Assembly (NCBI GenBank): GCA_019420085.1
Contig: JAHZHV010000132.1
Coordinates: 344 to 6,398 of the forward strand
Source: Christensenella sp.
GTDB lineage: Bacteria > Bacillota > Clostridia > Christensenellales > Maliibacteriaceae
Reading direction: 5' to 3'
DNA length: 6,055 nucleotides
Positions 5,347 through 6,055 of this stretch are shown here, piece by piece; within the stretch, counting starts at the first letter, position 1, and each line of letters opens with the position of its first letter. The translations under genes and the position numbers were made by a program. The notes under the pieces are model-generated. The model searched no databases and was not told the origin of the DNA. It saw only the letters and a program-made list of their open reading frames with translations.

Positions 5347-6055
5347 TTATTTGCCGCGCAATCGCGCACGAAGCCGCTTGAAAAAGGACGCACCGGTGTG
5401 TTTTTCCTCGTGAATGGATTCGCTGCGTTCCGCCTCGCTGTGCAGAGAATGCGCCATGAAATATTCCTGACTGCAAAGTGGCGTATCTGACGCAATCTTG
5501 CGCAGATAGGAGCCATCGGAAAGCAGTGTGCTTGCCTTCACATTATCCCGCAGCAGAATATCCAGTATGTGCAGGAGTTTTTCAATGAGAATAGGATCGC
5601 GTACAGGACATGCAATTTCCACACGGCGGTTCAGATTACGAGTCATCAGATCAGCGGAAGAAATAAACAGACGCAAGTCTTCATCACGGCCGAAGCGGTA
5701 GATGCGGGAGTGTTCCAGAAAACGTCCAACGATACTGGTCACATGCACATTGTCCGTTTTGCCGGGAATACCGGGGCGCAAGCAGCAAATGCCGCGCAGG
5801 ATCAGTTCCACACGCACGCCGGCACGAGAAGCTTCGCTGAGCTTGTCAATGATTTCCCGTTCGGTCAGAGAATTTGCCTTGATACAGATAAAACCTTCGC
5901 TTCCCTTTGCAATTTCGCGGTCAAAGAGTTTTACAAGTGCATTTTTCAGGCCGTTTGGTGCAACAAGAAGATGATCATATGTATCGGCAAGATTGCCCAA
6001 GAGCATGTTTTGAAAGAAAACAGACGCATCGCTGCCAATATCTTGTGCAGCGGTC
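5347..6055 (-). CDS. ppk1: Polyphosphate kinase 1, C-terminal part (5' end outside window)
   Basis: The minus-strand frame is open from the window edge to TAA at 5349-5347, giving about 235 residues of a protein normally near 700. PPK1 reversibly makes inorganic polyphosphate from ATP. The fragment starts with TAAQDIGSDAS, continues with LLVAPNGLKNAL (29-40), FICIKANSL (55-63) and LILRGICCLRPGIPG (84-98), then SIVGRFLEHSRIYRFG (107-122) and ISSADLMTRNLNRRVE (131-146). These are hallmark segments of the C-terminal catalytic domains. His115, in EHSRIYRF, corresponds to the second conserved histidine known in E. coli PPK (His592); the phosphorylated histidine lies upstream, outside the window. 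In the ISSAD motif, Leu136 replaces the Trp common in the family. The protein ends in a basic tail (FFKRLRARLRGK). An internal ATG at 6006-6004 is not the start, since conserved sequence continues before it. Confidence 0.95.
   Translation of the reverse strand, partial: TAAQDIGSDASVFFQNMLLGNLADTYDHLLVAPNGLKNALVKLFDREIAKGSEGFICIKANSLTEREIIDKLSEASRAGVRVELILRGICCLRPGIPGKTDNVHVTSIVGRFLEHSRIYRFGRDEDLRLFISSADLMTRNLNRRVEIACPVRDPILIEKLLHILDILLRDNVKASTLLSDGSYLRKIASDTPLCSQEYFMAHSLHSEAERSESIHEEKHTGASFFKRLRARLRGK

Overview
The window looks like ordinary chromosomal DNA from an anaerobic member of the Bacillota (Firmicutes). GC content looks mid-range, genes are tightly packed with strong GGAGG-type ribosome binding sites, and terminators are short hairpins with T-runs. 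The protein families fit this group: a radical-SAM enzyme, two Gfo/Idh/MocA oxidoreductases of the Firmicutes type, a CofE-like ligase of the Firmicutes type, and PPK1. I cannot place it at class level; Clostridia or Negativicutes would both fit. There are no rRNA or tRNA genes, insertion sequences, CRISPR arrays or phage genes.

Layout. (1) Positions 1-790 (+) hold the 3' part of a radical-SAM gene, entering at its 'GEP' motif, followed by a hairpin terminator at 796-825. (2) Positions 926-3902 (+) form a compact three-gene unit: two paralogous Gfo/Idh/MocA-type NAD(P)-dependent oxidoreductases 23 bases apart, then an M19 (renal/membrane-type) dipeptidase whose ATG overlaps the stop codon before it. 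(3) A 184-base gap (3903-4086) carries an extended -10 promoter. (4) Positions 4087-5271 (+) encode a CofE-like (coenzyme F420-0:L-glutamate ligase family) protein. (5) A strong hairpin at 5291-5338 sits between convergent genes and probably terminates both. (6) Positions 5347-6055 (-) hold the C-terminal part of polyphosphate kinase 1, whose 5' end lies outside the window.

How the genes may work together. The three-gene unit is the only real functional cluster. It pairs two small-molecule dehydrogenases with a cytoplasmic zinc dipeptidase, which suggests breakdown or remodelling of a peptide-like or amino-acid-conjugated compound, but the substrate cannot be read from the sequence. The CofE-like gene has its own promoter and terminator and appears independent. 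No clearly new system is visible. The best leads are the unexplained oxidoreductase/oxidoreductase/dipeptidase unit, the second oxidoreductase with Gln where His is usual, and a CofE-family ligase in a lineage not generally known to make F420.
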